In this document: positions 25,389 through 34,066 of the stretch, one piece after another
Position numbering within the stretch: position 1 is the first letter of the stretch
How the letters are laid out: every line of letters starts with the position of its first letter
Source: Thermotoga caldifontis AZM44c09
GTDB taxonomy: Bacteria > Thermotogota > Thermotogae > Thermotogales > DSM-5069
Assembly (NCBI RefSeq): GCF_000828655.1
Contig: NZ_AP014509.1
Location: 1,178,001 to 1,242,000, forward strand
Direction: 5' to 3'
Length of the DNA stretch: 64,000 nucleotides
Program-made: the position numbers and the translations under genes
The notes under the pieces: model-generated
The model's input: the letters and a program-made list of their open reading frames with translations, nothing else
The model's database searches: none
Told to the model about the DNA's origin: nothing

Positions 25389-27116
25389 TCATGAAGCGAA
25401 CTGAATCTGATACAGCTGGTAGTACACTCCCTGTTTCGCCAAAAGCTGGGCGTGTTTTCCCTCTTCGACTATCCTGCCGTTGTGCACTACCAGTATTCTG
25501 TCGGCGTTCTTCACGGTCGAGAGCCTGTGGGCGATCATGATCATCGTCTTTTCCTTCGCGAGTTCTCTTATGGCTGTCTCGATCCGCGTTTCCGTTTCGA
25601 CATCTATGTTGCTGGTAGCCTCGTCGAGGATCAGTATCTTCGCATCGAACAGCACCGCACGAGCAAGGGCTATGAGCTGTCTCTCGCCGGCAGAGAGCGT
25701 GTAACCTCGCTCCACGATCTTGGTGTAGATTCCATCACTCAGGCGGGACACTATGTCGTACGCGTGGACTTTCTTCAGCGCTTCGATCACCTGCTCCTCG
25801 GTGTAGGTTTCGTCGAACAGTCTCACGTTGTCGAGGATTGTTCCTGTGAAGAGTATCACGTCCTGTGGGACTGCAGCTATCTGTTTTCTGATCTTCATCA
25901 GATCGTATTCGAACATGTCCTTACCGTCTATGAGGATCCGACCCTTCTGGGGTACGTACAGACCGTTGATGAGGTTCATCAGAGACGTTTTTCCTGCCCC
26001 GGTCTCGCCCACGATGGCGGTCAGCTCTCCAGGTCTGAAAACGACGTTGATGCCTTTCAGCACCCACCTGTCGGAATCGTAGCTGAACCACACGTCTTCG
26101 AACCTCAGTTCGCCTTTCTCGATCTTGAGCTGGCTGTTCGTTTTTCCAGCCGGTTCGGGCTTTTCATCCATGAGCGAGAAGATCTTCTCGCACGAAGCAA
26201 CCGTGTTCTGTACGATGTCGTACTTCTCTGAGATGTCTTCCAGAGGCCTCATGAACGTGTCTATGTAAGCTATGAATGCGTACAGCTCTCCAAACTTTAT
26301 GGTCTCCTGCAGTATCATTCTGGCGCCGAAGTAGATGATCACGCTCGTGGCCAGGTGCCTTACGAAGCTTATGAACGGTCTGAAGATTCCGAACACGTAC
26401 ATCTGTTTGATCTGCGATCTGTATAGCTCTGAACTCACCGAGTCGAACTCTTTTCTCTTGTAGTCTTCGGCGAGGAAGAGTTTTATCACACCCATTCCAC
26501 TGATGTGTTCCGCAAGGTAGGCGTTCACTTTGGCCAGGTTGGTACGAACCTCTCTGTAGACCTTCAGATCGAAGTATCTGAACAGGACCATCGCGGCCGC
26601 TATGATGGGAAAAACGAAGCTGGTCGTGGCGAAAAGTTTCGGGCTCAGTCGAATCAAGAAATATATCGTACCAGCCAGGAGGAACACGTCCTTCACCATC
26701 GCCGTTATGACGCTGGTGAAGAACTCCTGGATGTTCTGCGTGTCGTTCACGATCCTCGTCGTGATCCTTCCTGAGGGATTTCTGTCGAAGAACGACATGG
26801 GAAGACTTAAAACTTTTCTGAAGAGCTCCGTGCGCACATCGTGGACGATCCTGTTGCCCAGATACGACGTGATGAAAGTGCTGAGATAACCGAAGAGGAA
26901 CTGCGCTGCGAAGACGGCAAGCACTACCAGACTGAATCTGTAGATTCCGTTCAACCGTTCAGCAACTGGTAAGGTTTCGTTGTTCAAATAACTGTCTATG
27001 ATCGTTCTGATCAGCTGTGGTGGCAAAAGGTCCACTATGGCCGAAGCCAGGACGATCAGTATCGCCAGGACGAAGAACAGGGTATACGGTTTGGCGTATT
27101 TGAGCAATCTGTTCAA
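25389..27116 (-). CDS. ABC exporter half-transporter (membrane + ATPase fused)
   Basis: About 575 residues: six membrane helices (about 1-310) followed by an ATPase domain with Walker A GETGAGKTS, signature LSAGERQLIAL, Walker B ILILDEATS and the H-loop IAHRLST. This is the MsbA/LmrA type, acting as a dimer to export lipids, drugs or peptides; the substrate is unknown. No second half-transporter is adjacent, so a homodimer is likely unless its partner is elsewhere. Start TTG 27116 is favoured by GGGGTGGT four bases upstream; a GTG at 27143 is also in frame. Confidence 0.9.
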   Translation of the reverse strand: MNRLLKYAKPYTLFFVLAILIVLASAIVDLLPPQLIRTIIDSYLNNETLPVAERLNGIYRFSLVVLAVFAAQFLFGYLSTFITSYLGNRIVHDVRTELFRKVLSLPMSFFDRNPSGRITTRIVNDTQNIQEFFTSVITAMVKDVFLLAGTIYFLIRLSPKLFATTSFVFPIIAAAMVLFRYFDLKVYREVRTNLAKVNAYLAEHISGMGVIKLFLAEDYKRKEFDSVSSELYRSQIKQMYVFGIFRPFISFVRHLATSVIIYFGARMILQETIKFGELYAFIAYIDTFMRPLEDISEKYDIVQNTVASCEKIFSLMDEKPEPAGKTNSQLKIEKGELRFEDVWFSYDSDRWVLKGINVVFRPGELTAIVGETGAGKTSLMNLINGLYVPQKGRILIDGKDMFEYDLMKIRKQIAAVPQDVILFTGTILDNVRLFDETYTEEQVIEALKKVHAYDIVSRLSDGIYTKIVERGYTLSAGERQLIALARAVLFDAKILILDEATSNIDVETETRIETAIRELAKEKTMIMIAHRLSTVKNADRILVVHNGRIVEEGKHAQLLAKQGVYYQLYQIQFAS

Positions 27117-27154
27117 GGTGACCACCCCAAAAGTTAGTTCCACGAATTATTTTA

Positions 27155-27973
27155 TCACTCCATCTCGAGTTTGAAAAACCTGGTTCTGTTGAACTGATCT
27201 TTAAAAAAGCTGAGCTTTCCAAGGTTCTGAAGCAATTCTCTCAGACCACTTTCCTGTTCCGGTGACATCTCCATGATTATGGTCTTTCCTCTGAGCAGAG
27301 AAGGAACGGAGAAAAAGTTTCTGTAGAAATCGAGACCGTCCTCGCCCGCGAAGAGTGCCTCCGAGGGTTCTTTCTGAACATCGGCGGGAAGTTGCGCGAG
27401 GGAGGAAACGTACGGTGGGTTGGAGACGATCAACTGCACACGGTCCAGAAAATGTAAGAGTGGCTCGAGGTACGGACCTTTCAGAAGCCCTATCTGAACT
27501 TGGTACTTCTCGGCGTTCTTTTTTGCAACCTGGAGAGCTTTTTCACTGATGTCGGTTGCGAAGACCTCACACTGCGAATTCAGAGCGATTGCTATAGCGA
27601 TGCAGCCGGTTCCGGTGCCGACGTCTGCAACCAGCTCGATATTCTTTTCCTCGATCACTTGCAAAGATAAGTCCACCAGAACCTCTGTCTCCATTCTCGG
27701 AATGAATACTCCTTCACACACGTACAGTTCCAGACCGTAGAAATAGCATTTTTCCGTGATGTACTGAAGAGGATAGCCACTCGCACGTTTTCGCGCCAGC
27801 GAAACGGCGAGCTGACACTGCGCTTCGGAAACTTCTTCTTCGAAATCCATCAACAGGCCTTCACGACTTCTGCCTGTAACTTTGCTCAATATAGAAAGAG
27901 CCTCCGAACCGCTCGATTCGGAGGCTTCCTTGAGAATATCTTTGATCTTTGTGTAGAGATCTCTGAGCTTCAT
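27155..27973 (-). CDS. prmC: Release factor glutamine N5-methyltransferase
   Basis: 272 residues, normal PrmC/HemK length. N-terminal helical domain, then RKRASGYPLQYITEKCYFYG, the PRMETEVLVD segment, the SAM loop VADVGTGTGCIAIAIA and the catalytic NPPYVSS. It methylates the GGQ glutamine of peptide release factors with SAM. Overlaps the DUF59 gene start by 4 bases. Confidence 0.95.
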   Translation of the reverse strand: MKLRDLYTKIKDILKEASESSGSEALSILSKVTGRSREGLLMDFEEEVSEAQCQLAVSLARKRASGYPLQYITEKCYFYGLELYVCEGVFIPRMETEVLVDLSLQVIEEKNIELVADVGTGTGCIAIAIALNSQCEVFATDISEKALQVAKKNAEKYQVQIGLLKGPYLEPLLHFLDRVQLIVSNPPYVSSLAQLPADVQKEPSEALFAGEDGLDFYRNFFSVPSLLRGKTIIMEMSPEQESGLRELLQNLGKLSFFKDQFNRTRFFKLEME

Positions 27974-28269
27974 ATGCCGAACTTTTTCCTTACTTCCTCA
28001 CTCATCCTGTCTGGCGTCCAGGGTGGATCGAAGGTGAGGTTGATCTTCACGTCCTTGACGCCTTCGATCTGTCTGACCTTGTCCTCCGCGTCCTGAAGTA
28101 TGAGTCCCGCGAGCGGGCACGCCGGGGTAGTCATCGTCATCGTTATTGTGACGTTGTTCTCCTCGTCGACAACCACATCGTACACGAGCCCCAGGCTGAC
28201 CACGTCCAGACCTATTTCGAAGTCTATGACTTCCTTCAGGGCTTCAAGAACCTTTTCCTTGGTGATCAT
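27970..28269 (-). CDS. DUF59/MIP18-family iron-sulfur assembly protein
   Basis: 99 residues, the single-domain size. VLEALKEVIDFEIGLDVVSLGLVYDV, the conserved Cys in TTPACPLAGLIL and the end LTFDPPWTPDRMSEEVRKKFGI are diagnostic (the first is given as two halves of the same motif: VLEALKEVIDFEIG and LDVVSLGLVYDV). Such proteins help load or transfer Fe-S clusters (SufT/PaaD type). Upstream lie two ferritin-like genes, an iron-handling context. Confidence 0.9.
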   Translation of the reverse strand: MITKEKVLEALKEVIDFEIGLDVVSLGLVYDVVVDEENNVTITMTMTTPACPLAGLILQDAEDKVRQIEGVKDVKINLTFDPPWTPDRMSEEVRKKFGI

Positions 28270-28284
28270 TCAAAACACTTCCTT

Positions 28285-28770
28285 TCACGAGAGCTTTTCG
28301 AGCATGTCGCTGAGCAACGCAACGTGAGACATCTCTTCGCGAACTATGAGGTCGATCTTGTCTTTGCCGAGTCCCTGTGGGATCATCTCTTTGAGACCGA
28401 GGTAGAAAATTATCGAATCCTTTTCCACGTCTATCGCTATTCTTATAACTTCTGAAACGGACCTCACCTGTTTGAACCTCGTCGTGGGATCGAGTTTCGG
28501 ATCGAACACCTTGCCACTCACCATCGCCCTCAGGTACGCTGCGGCTTCACCTTGAGGGTCGAGGAACTGCGAGATCTCGCGTTCTTTTCCGGCAAGTTCA
28601 AGCCTCATTTGGTGGAATCTCTTTTCATGTTCTTTTTCCATTTCTGCAAGCTTCAGAAAGACCGATTTCTTCGTGTACTCCGGGAACATTTCCGCCGCTC
28701 TGTTGTAGAAAGCGACTCCGTTTCTTTCGATCTGCTCTGCCATTTCAAAAACCTCATCGATGTTGAACAT
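28285..28770 (-). CDS. Ferritin-like/rubrerythrin-type diiron protein without rubredoxin domain
   Basis: About 161 residues forming one four-helix bundle. Iron-ligand patterns are visible in each half: EQIERNGVAFYNRAAE with EKEHEKRFH, and DVEKDSIIFYLGLKE with EEMSHVALL. This is the erythrin/ferritin-like family, used in peroxide reduction or iron handling. The C-terminal rubredoxin domain of rubrerythrin is absent, so an external electron donor would be needed. ATG 28770 follows GGGAGTGA by 5 bases; GTG 28779 would overlap the ferritin stop. Confidence 0.85.
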   Translation of the reverse strand: MFNIDEVFEMAEQIERNGVAFYNRAAEMFPEYTKKSVFLKLAEMEKEHEKRFHQMRLELAGKEREISQFLDPQGEAAAYLRAMVSGKVFDPKLDPTTRFKQVRSVSEVIRIAIDVEKDSIIFYLGLKEMIPQGLGKDKIDLIVREEMSHVALLSDMLEKLS

Positions 28771-28775
28771 AACGC

Positions 28776-29264
28776 TCACTCCCTCTTCCCAAGTTCCGAA
28801 TCAAGCATGATTATACCAGCGAAGTTGTCCCCGATGCGTTCCAGTAACGACATTATTTTCTGCGCGTTGGCTTCTTCTTCGATCTGTTCGTTCACGAACC
28901 AGTTCAGAAAGACGAGTGCCGCGTTATCGTTCAACTTTCGTGCCAGCTCGACCAGCGCGTTTATGCTCGCCGTGACCTTCTGCTCGTGCTCGTACGTGTG
29001 TTTGAACACCTCGAATGGGGAAGACCAATCCTTCCTCGGTTCGGCAAGGGCGAAGAGTTCCACCCTCCCTCCACGTTCGTTGATGTGCTCGAAGAACTTC
29101 ATCGCATGATTCACTTCTTCCTGTGCTTGTTTCTTCATCCAGTGCGCCATTCCTGCAAGATTCTCGTGTTCAAAGTAAGCGGCCATGGAAAGATACAGGT
29201 AAGCCGATTCGAGTTCCTTTTTGATCTGCTCGTTGAACGCCCTCTCGAGCTCCTTTGGTATCAT
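28776..29264 (-). CDS. ftn: Non-heme ferritin
   Basis: 162 residues, typical bacterial ferritin. Ferroxidase ligands: Glu in KELESAYLYL, EEVNHAMKF (ExxH), the second-half Glu in EHEQKVTASIN, and WFVNEQIEEEANAQ. No haem-binding Met of bacterioferritin is evident. It oxidises and stores iron as a 24-mer. Preceded by AGGAGGTG, and probably transcribed from the TATAAT at 29287-29292. Confidence 0.94.
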   Translation of the reverse strand: MIPKELERAFNEQIKKELESAYLYLSMAAYFEHENLAGMAHWMKKQAQEEVNHAMKFFEHINERGGRVELFALAEPRKDWSSPFEVFKHTYEHEQKVTASINALVELARKLNDNAALVFLNWFVNEQIEEEANAQKIMSLLERIGDNFAGIIMLDSELGKRE

Positions 29265-29286
29265 CGTGTAACACCTCCTGAATCGA

Positions 29287-29292
29287 ATTATA
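29287..29292 (-). promoter_or_regulatory. Putative -10 element for ferritin
   Basis: TATAAT on the minus strand, seven bases after the terminator stem of the peroxiredoxin gene and about 23 before the ferritin ATG. The -35 would fall inside the GC-rich stem and does not match consensus, so this is tentative. Confidence 0.4.
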
Positions 29293-29298
29293 CGAAAA

Positions 29299-29317
29299 AC
29301 GCCCCCAGCGGGGGCGT
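29299..29317 (-). terminator. Terminator of the peroxiredoxin gene
   Basis: Perfect 8-bp stem ACGCCCCC-GCT-GGGGGCGT (minus strand) followed by TTTTCG, just after the peroxiredoxin stop codon. Confidence 0.88.
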
Positions 29318-29322
29318 CGGTT

Positions 29323-29955
29323 TCAGACCTTCTTGTGGCAGAACCACCAGTCGTAACACTTGTACTGCTCTTTTCTCTTCTTCGCTTCCTCTATGCTCGT
29401 CGCGGGTGGAACGATGACTTCGTCGCCTATCAGTTCGTTGTTGGGCCAGTTTGCGGGTATCGCAACTTTGTGTTCGTCGGCCACTTTGAAGGCTTTCGCC
29501 ATTCGCAGTATCTCGTCCAGGTTCCTTCCAACTTCCTGCGGATAGTACAGTATCGCGCGTATGATACCGTTCGGATCGACGAAGAACACCGCCCTGACCG
29601 TGTTGCTACCCTTCGCAGGATGGATCATTCCGAGCATCTCAGCGACTTTGCCCGTGTCGGCGATGATGGGAAATTCGATCTGTACACCCGTGTTTTCCTT
29701 GATCCACTCAACCCATTTGATGTGCGAGAAAACCTGATCCACGCTGAGACCGATCAGCTCAAATCCGAGTTCCCGGAACTGGTCGTATCTCTTCTGGAAC
29801 GCGACGAACTCGGTCGTACACACAGGTGTGAAATCGGCCGGATGGCTGAACAGAACGAACCACTTACCCTTGAAAGCCTCTGGCAGCTTCATCTTACCGT
29901 GAGTCGTCATCACCTCGACCTCTGGAAACCTTTCACCTATCAGTGGAATACCCAT
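29323..29955 (-). CDS. Peroxiredoxin, thermophile Prx6-like type with C-terminal cysteine pair
   Basis: 210 residues from ATG 29955, with GGGAGGTG 5 bases upstream. The peroxidatic Cys is in [10 protein letters not shown]. The C-terminal arm ends [12 protein letters not shown], two cysteines six residues apart, as in Aeropyrum-type thioredoxin peroxidases, where they resolve the sulfenic acid. It reduces hydrogen and alkyl peroxides in the cytoplasm. Adjacent ferritins make this a peroxide/iron protection cluster. A 12-base tandem repeat sits in the leader. Confidence 0.94.
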   Translation of the reverse strand: MGIPLIGERFPEVEVMTTHGKMKLPEAFKGKWFVLFSHPADFTPVCTTEFVAFQKRYDQFRELGFELIGLSVDQVFSHIKWVEWIKENTGVQIEFPIIADTGKVAEMLGMIHPAKGSNTVRAVFFVDPNGIIRAILYYPQEVGRNLDEILRMAKAFKVADEHKVAIPANWPNNELIGDEVIVPPATSIEEAKKRKEQYKCYDWWFCHKKV

Positions 29956-29968
29956 AAGAACACCTCCC

Positions 29969-29992
29969 TCAGGTTCACTTTCAGGTTCACTT
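29969..29992. repeat. 12-bp tandem repeat in the peroxiredoxin leader
   Basis: TCAGGTTCACTT occurs twice with no gap (29969-29980 and 29981-29992), directly before the ribosome site on the minus strand. A TATAAT (minus strand) lies 10 bases further upstream at 30003-30008. It could be a regulator-binding site or a recent duplication. Confidence 0.6.
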
Positions 29993-30159
29993 TTGCGTTC
30001 CAATTATAGTTTATCATATGCTATGGAGTGGTTTCATATTGTAACATCAACATTCTCATACTTTTTCATACTGTGCTTGGACCGTCACCAACGATCCCTG
30101 CCGAGAAAGCCTACCCTGAGACAAGACAACGCAGAGAAACCCGAAGACCTGTTGTGTAA

Positions 30160-30710
30160 AGGTTGAAGTTCCGGAACCTTTCCAAAAGGAAATCCGAGTT
30201 GCTCGAGAAAGCATTTCTGGAAGCGAAGTGACTGTACAACTGGCTGGTATCGGATACGGAACGGCTGGCTATACTGCTAACAAGTTAAGCGTGGTAAGTC
30301 GATGTGAGGGACGCTTATGAGAAAAGGGAACTGACCGTCCAAACTGAAAGAAAACGCTACAAAGTTTTTGGATTGAAGCACGAAAGGCTCGGCCACACGA
30401 TACCGCTCCAGCAGTACGGCGTGATGTACAGCTTAGACTTTGCCCGGAACAGAGTGACGATACAGAAACTTGGAAAGTTCCGTGCTGGGCCTGCAACAGA
30501 TACCTGCCGAGGCAGAGACAGCGAACGCCGTGCTTGTACGTAAGTCAAAAGGATCGGTTACTTCATAATAGCGTTTCTGAAGATGCACCGGAAGGCGGTA
30601 TTTCAGAACGACTGCGTTAAGGAATGATCGACGCTTTTTCGGCAGACAAGTTTACTCTGTAAGTTTCCCCGGTGAAAGAAAAAGCCCACCCCTTTAGTGG
30701 AGGAAGTCAC
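30160..30710 (+). pseudogene. tnpB: Decayed IS200/IS605-family TnpB (OrfB) with right-end hairpin remnant
   Basis: Three reading frames carry successive TnpB pieces. From 30160: LKFRNLSKRKSELLEKAFLE, a stop at 30229, then LYNWLVSDTERLAILLTS, further stops, and from 30304 YSLDFARNRVTIQKLGKFR. A shift at about 30482 gives VLGLQQIPAEAETANAVLVR; another near 30555 gives GYFIIAFLKMHRKAVFQ. The catalytic RuvC half is missing. At 30682-30710 the sequence AAGCCCACCCCTTTAG followed by GGAGGAAGTCAC resembles the IS605 right-end/omega-RNA hairpin. So this is a relic with a large internal deletion, not active. No TnpA is present. Confidence 0.78.
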
Positions 30711-30826
30711 GGACGAACCTTTCCCACGCGGTCTTTGCGCCGAAGGCGTTACAACAGCGAACCTTTTCGTTCGAAGAAGAAGGGAATGAAACCGTGCAAC
30801 GATGCAGGGTGGTGGGTTGATCTGCT
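30711..30826. other. Non-coding stretch beyond the IS relic
   Basis: With the segment 30009-30159 on the other side, this flanks the tnpB relic. Neither holds a credible gene or RNA; short open frames there have no ribosome sites. Confidence 0.5.
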
Positions 30827-31627
30827 TCACTGTTTCAGTTCGTTCAAGTATTTCTCTTCAGGGTTAACGACAGCGCCCGAACCAAATATGGCGGACACGA
30901 ACGCGTTGGAAGCCAGCATTCGCTGGTGTTCTTGCATCGATAGTCCCCTGACACCCGCGTACGGTTTTGTCCTCCTGGCGAGAAGGTTGGCATCCTTCAA
31001 ATAATGCACGAACAGGCCCAGCCACATGCCTGCTATGGCTGCGTCGTGATGTTTTTTGGCAAAGTCCAGCACGGCTCTCAGAAATTCGGATCTCGGTGTG
31101 TATCCACGCTTTTCGGATTCTGTTACGAGTGCTACGAGGAACCTCACGATGAACTCGAGAGTCAGACCGAGAAGCACAGTGTGGGTGAAGATGTTTCTGT
31201 GCTTTCCCACTCCAAAGGTGAGATCCGTATCGGGTAGGCCACCTTCGAAATCGAGACCTCCGCCGACCAGGAAAAGGGTGAGAACGATTATCACGAAATC
31301 GATCAGCGTGTCCACCCTCTGCTCCGGGCTCATCTGTTCCCAAACGGTTTCGATCTGCTCGAGCTTTTTCTTAAAACTCTCCTTCGTATCCTTCCACCAT
31401 GTACGCGGTGCATTCCATCCTTCCTGCTTTATGGTTCTGTACAGATAGCTTACGAGCCTGGAGGAGCCTACGACCACGAACTTCACAAAGTTAAAGATGT
31501 CCCTGATTTTCATCTGGAACGTTATTCTTGCCGCTTCCTTAAGGGCGCTCAGTGCGATGTCACTTATTTCTCTGTCGGAGATGGTCTTGCGCAGCCCTGT
31601 CAGATCTTGTTTCAATTCTTCCAGCAC
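30827..31627 (-). CDS. Membrane protein with YdjM-like PD-x-D...HR-x-x-FTH motif
   Basis: 266 residues. A helical N-terminal region (1-110), a hydrophobic segment (about 120-140), then GGLDFEGGLPDTDL followed by GKHRNIFTHTVLLG, a second hydrophobic region and a helical C terminus with KKHHDAAIAGMWLGLFVHYLKD. The Asp/His pattern recalls the YdjM/DUF457 membrane-bound metal-dependent hydrolases, but the match is to motifs only. GTG start behind GGGGAGATAGAG. Monocistronic, next to an IS relic. Confidence 0.65.
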   Translation of the reverse strand: MLEELKQDLTGLRKTISDREISDIALSALKEAARITFQMKIRDIFNFVKFVVVGSSRLVSYLYRTIKQEGWNAPRTWWKDTKESFKKKLEQIETVWEQMSPEQRVDTLIDFVIIVLTLFLVGGGLDFEGGLPDTDLTFGVGKHRNIFTHTVLLGLTLEFIVRFLVALVTESEKRGYTPRSEFLRAVLDFAKKHHDAAIAGMWLGLFVHYLKDANLLARRTKPYAGVRGLSMQEHQRMLASNAFVSAIFGSGAVVNPEEKYLNELKQ

Positions 31628-31679
31628 TTTCTCTATCTCCCCACCACTTTCAATTTATCATACAGCGTGTCGAAAATCT

Positions 31680-32816
31680 TCACCGTGGGGATGAAAGCAA
31701 AAGCTTTGGAAGAAACTTGCGTACCGCGGCGAGCGCCACGCCTTCTTCCCATTCCGCGACCGCTCTCTGGAAGGTGGTATCACCGATGAATTCCGAATTG
31801 AACCTTTCTTTCACAAGTGTCTGAAGCATTTGCACCATATCGTCGTTCACAATACCCTCGCCGAGGAAGAACACGTTGCGTGGTTTGAGCACCATGATCA
31901 GGTTACCGAGAACGAGTGAGAATCTTCTGAACGGTTCAAAATAATACGTCTTCACCGAGTCAAAGTTCGATCGAGCACAGCTTCTGATCTCTTCCACGAC
32001 TGGCCTGTACTTTTCTTCTTCGTTCATCACGAAATCTTCAAAGTCCACGTCTTTTTGAAGATACCGTTTGAGCACGGCGTACTCCGACGAATGGTACTCA
32101 AGACACCCAGTCTGTCCACAGTAACATCTTCCCTCGCCCGCAACGATCGAATGGCCTATTTCGAAATGCCTGGCATGTCCCCCGCTCCAGAAGCTGGCCC
32201 CGATACCAGTTCCGTAGCTGATCACCAGGAACTCTTCTCTTCGACGGTTCGAAAGAGAGTATGCGAGTGCATCGACGTCGTTCATGAGCAGAACGCGGTT
32301 GATTCCAAGATTCTGCCCCAAAATTTTCTGAATGTCGAGCTGTCGAACGTTCATGAGGTGCGATACTACGACCTTTTCCTCGGACACTATTCCGGAAGAG
32401 CACACGCCGATGCCGAGCAACTTCTCAGTTTTCAACGTTTCAACGACGTTCAGCAACGCGAACGTGTAACCTTCGTTGCTACGCATGTGCGAGAGGATTC
32501 GAACAGACCGTTTCTTCACCGGGCGCATCTTTGCGTCGAACAGAACCCCGCGAACTTCTTCACGACCCATCTTCACTCCGATGACGTACCAGGCGTTTGG
32601 ATCGATGCTCAACAGCTGTGAGGGTCTACCTCTGCCTGGCTCGGTTTCGGTCACGTCGATGAGCCCTTCTGTTGAGAGTTCCCGCACGATGTAACTCAGA
32701 GTGCTCAGCGAAAGCTCTGTCAGGTTTGAAAGCTGTACTCTGGACATGGGACCGTGTTCGAACAGGCATTTCAAGACGCGTAGTTTGTTTTCTCTCCTCA
32801 ACGCTGGTGCCGGCAA
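31680..32816 (-). CDS. ROK-family transcriptional regulator (NagC/XylR type)
   Basis: 378 residues: a winged-helix N terminus (MSRVQLSNLTELSLSTLSYI) and a ROK sugar-kinase-like domain. The ROK zinc motif is intact, GRCYCGQTGCLE, with the preceding EIGHSIV His. The sugar site is likely functional, so it probably senses the imported sugar and represses the operon of which it is the last gene (binding protein, two permeases, TreT). Start TTG 32816, with GGGGTGA upstream. Candidate operators flank the operon promoter at 36977-37025. Confidence 0.9.
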   Translation of the reverse strand: MPAPALRRENKLRVLKCLFEHGPMSRVQLSNLTELSLSTLSYIVRELSTEGLIDVTETEPGRGRPSQLLSIDPNAWYVIGVKMGREEVRGVLFDAKMRPVKKRSVRILSHMRSNEGYTFALLNVVETLKTEKLLGIGVCSSGIVSEEKVVVSHLMNVRQLDIQKILGQNLGINRVLLMNDVDALAYSLSNRRREEFLVISYGTGIGASFWSGGHARHFEIGHSIVAGEGRCYCGQTGCLEYHSSEYAVLKRYLQKDVDFEDFVMNEEEKYRPVVEEIRSCARSNFDSVKTYYFEPFRRFSLVLGNLIMVLKPRNVFFLGEGIVNDDMVQMLQTLVKERFNSEFIGDTTFQRAVAEWEEGVALAAVRKFLPKLLLSSPR

Positions 32817-32820
32817 TTTC

Positions 32821-34053
32821 TCACCCCAGAACCTGGAGGAAAGTTCTGAGATAGTTCATCAAATTCACAGTGGAAATGAACTTCTCCAGAACGGTTTTTC
32901 TTCCAAGCTCTCCCATCCGTTTTCTCAAGCTTTCGTTCCTCACCAGTTCGAGTATATACTCCGCGAGCGCTTCTTTCTCCCACGCCAGATAACCATTCTC
33001 GCCGTGCTGAATCTGGATCTTGACGCCACCAACGGGCCTGGCCACGACGGGCACTCTTTTGTACAGAGCTTCGCTGATCACCAGTCCGAAACCTTCCCTC
33101 GTGGCGGTGTGAAGGGCCACCGTGCTGGCGCGCTGTATCACGTTCACTTCCTTGCTTCCAACACCTCTCAGGTTGGTGCAGAACTTTATATCCTCGTCCA
33201 TCCCCGCGTACCGCAAGACCTTTTCGAAAAATATCCAGCCCTCCGGATCGTCCAGCGCCATGGCGGAGACGATCGCGAGCTGGATCGATCCAAGCTCCCG
33301 CTTGATGATCCTGTAGACGTCGATTGCGGAGAAGAGGTCTTTCCAAGGATCGAACCTGGCGACTACAGTTACCAAAGGTTTCTCCATATCGATACCGAGT
33401 TTCTTTAAAGTCTCCGCGATGAAGCTCGGTTCCAGTTCGACGTTCTTCTCGCTCAACGGATCGATGCTGGGTGGGAACGCCGTACATTTCCCTCTCAAGC
33501 CTTTGTCCTTCGGAAAGTATTCTTCCAGATGGAAGATCATCCTGTCGTAGTTCGAAACGTACTGAGAAAATCTGCTCCAAACGTTTTCGTTCGGTGTCGA
33601 CAGGTCTACGTGGCACCTCCAGATCCATTTCGTGTCGCTCCTGGCTCTGGCAAAGTTGCGTATCGCGGCTGGCTGTGGATCGTGTATCACAACGATGTCT
33701 TCGTCTCCTTCGATGAGTTCGGCATTCTTTTTGCAGATTTCCTCGTAGAACTTCCACTCTTCTTCCGTTATCTCAATGCCTGCCCCCTGCAGGGTGTTGT
33801 GAAACTTCTTCGTGATGTTGAAAAACTCCACAGGTGCTTCTATCACACGCCATTCAGCATCTAAACCGATCGATCTCATCAACGGAACGAGCGTCTGCAG
33901 TATCTCAGCCACACCACCACCGTAAGGAGTCGCGTTGATGTGAACCACCTTCAACCCCTGCAAAGGCTTCGCGAGTTCCTTGATCTGTTCAACCTGTTCG
34001 CCGACCAGGTTCCTGTACTCTTCGACGGACTTCTCTTGAAGTTTCACCCTCAT
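32821..34053 (-). CDS. treT: Trehalose synthase, glycosyltransferase GT4 (TreT)
   Basis: 410 residues. HINATPYGGGVAEILQTLVP at the N terminus, VIHDPQPAA, WRCHVDLS, ARFDPWKD, and the GT-B signature TREGFGLVISEALYKRVPVV are shared with archaeal/Thermotogae TreT. TreT reversibly joins NDP-glucose and glucose to trehalose; in vivo it may run toward breakdown of imported trehalose to NDP-glucose and glucose. Its place after sugar ABC permeases supports a trehalose uptake role. Overlaps nothing; 4 bases before the ROK start. Confidence 0.9.
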   Translation of the reverse strand: MRVKLQEKSVEEYRNLVGEQVEQIKELAKPLQGLKVVHINATPYGGGVAEILQTLVPLMRSIGLDAEWRVIEAPVEFFNITKKFHNTLQGAGIEITEEEWKFYEEICKKNAELIEGDEDIVVIHDPQPAAIRNFARARSDTKWIWRCHVDLSTPNENVWSRFSQYVSNYDRMIFHLEEYFPKDKGLRGKCTAFPPSIDPLSEKNVELEPSFIAETLKKLGIDMEKPLVTVVARFDPWKDLFSAIDVYRIIKRELGSIQLAIVSAMALDDPEGWIFFEKVLRYAGMDEDIKFCTNLRGVGSKEVNVIQRASTVALHTATREGFGLVISEALYKRVPVVARPVGGVKIQIQHGENGYLAWEKEALAEYILELVRNESLRKRMGELGRKTVLEKFISTVNLMNYLRTFLQVLG

Positions 34054-34066
34054 AGGTTTCCTCCTT

